A DNA stretch of 14,585 nt, taken from positions 1 to 14,585 of the forward strand of contig JALVPE010000078.1 in assembly GCA_027031945.1 (NCBI GenBank), read 5' to 3'. The stretch comes from Candidatus Moraniibacteriota bacterium. GTDB taxonomy: Bacteria; Patescibacteriota; Minisyncoccia; Moranbacterales; GCA-2747515. Numbering within the stretch: the stretch's first letter is position 1; each line of letters starts with the position of its first letter. A program made the translations under genes and the position numbers. The notes below the pieces were generated by a model that saw only the letters and a list, made by a program, of their open reading frames with translations, ran no database searches and was not told the origin of the DNA. Positions 14,557 to 14,585 of this stretch are shown here, one piece after another.

Positions 14557-14585
14557 TTAAAATTTTAATCCGGCCATACGTGCAC
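14557..14585 (-). CDS. rplR: 50S ribosomal protein L18 (uL18), C-terminal end only
   Basis: On the minus strand the last readable codons spell A-R-M-A-G-L-K-F followed by TAA. This matches the almost invariant 'AR.AGLKF' end of L18. L18 precedes S5 in the spc operon of nearly all bacteria, which supports the call even though only eight residues are visible. The gene continues past the right window edge. Confidence 0.8.

Noticed and set aside
1..14585. CRISPR array, toxin-antitoxin module, prophage or defence system
   Set aside because: I saw no regularly spaced repeats, no paired small toxin-like genes and no phage or defence-family motifs.
1..14585. UGA read as glycine (a recoded CPR lineage)
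   Set aside because: UGA ends the transposase and the fusion gene at sensible positions, and the recognisable proteins need no recoding.

Overview
The window is about 14.6 kb of AT-rich bacterial DNA. It most likely comes from a Patescibacteria/CPR-type organism. Four things point this way: rpsE is followed directly by rplO with no rpmD (loss of ribosomal protein L30 is a known CPR trait); start codons sit behind short A/T-rich leaders, almost all without a Shine-Dalgarno motif; the L15, DEDD-exonuclease and PEGA-propeller proteins resemble CPR forms; and short envelope genes are tightly packed. The standard genetic code is used: UGA ends two of the reading frames. Nothing in the sequence fixes the exact phylum.

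Layout from left to right. The first 219 bases are the 3' end of an IS-type DDE transposase. Next is a plus-strand gene for a membrane-anchored PEGA-domain/beta-propeller protein (333-1805). An intergenic stretch follows, with a strong minus-strand terminator that closes a tRNA-Ala(UGC)/tRNA-Ile(GAU) transcript. From there to 8392 all protein genes are on the minus strand. In transcription order they are a secreted C39-like cysteine peptidase, an exported thermonuclease, ispH, a site-2 protease fused in frame to a D-aminoacylase-like domain, and murD. A divergent promoter region (8393-8549) separates this block from a plus-strand DEDDy exonuclease gene with its own terminator. The rest is again on the minus strand. 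It begins with the end of the spc ribosomal operon (rplR end, rpsE, rplO) and its terminator. Then come a polyprenyl (probably C20) diphosphate synthase and a cis-prenyltransferase (uppS), followed by a YjbQ-family gene, a divergent protein-L-isoaspartate methyltransferase gene and mltG.

Together the genes describe ribosome assembly, polyprenyl carrier synthesis (IspH, trans-prenyltransferase, UppS), peptidoglycan synthesis and processing (MurD, MltG), and membrane or secreted hydrolases. I see no CRISPR array, prophage, toxin-antitoxin module or recognised defence system.

The most unusual points are: (1) ribosomal protein S5 carries a C-terminal helix-hairpin-helix extension of a type I associate with Bacteroidetes L21; (2) the site-2 protease/D-aminoacylase fusion, whose amidohydrolase half has lost most of the expected metal ligands and whose junction could be changed by a single-base error; (3) a spc operon that terminates right after rplO; (4) an isoaspartyl methyltransferase with an altered SAM-binding motif.
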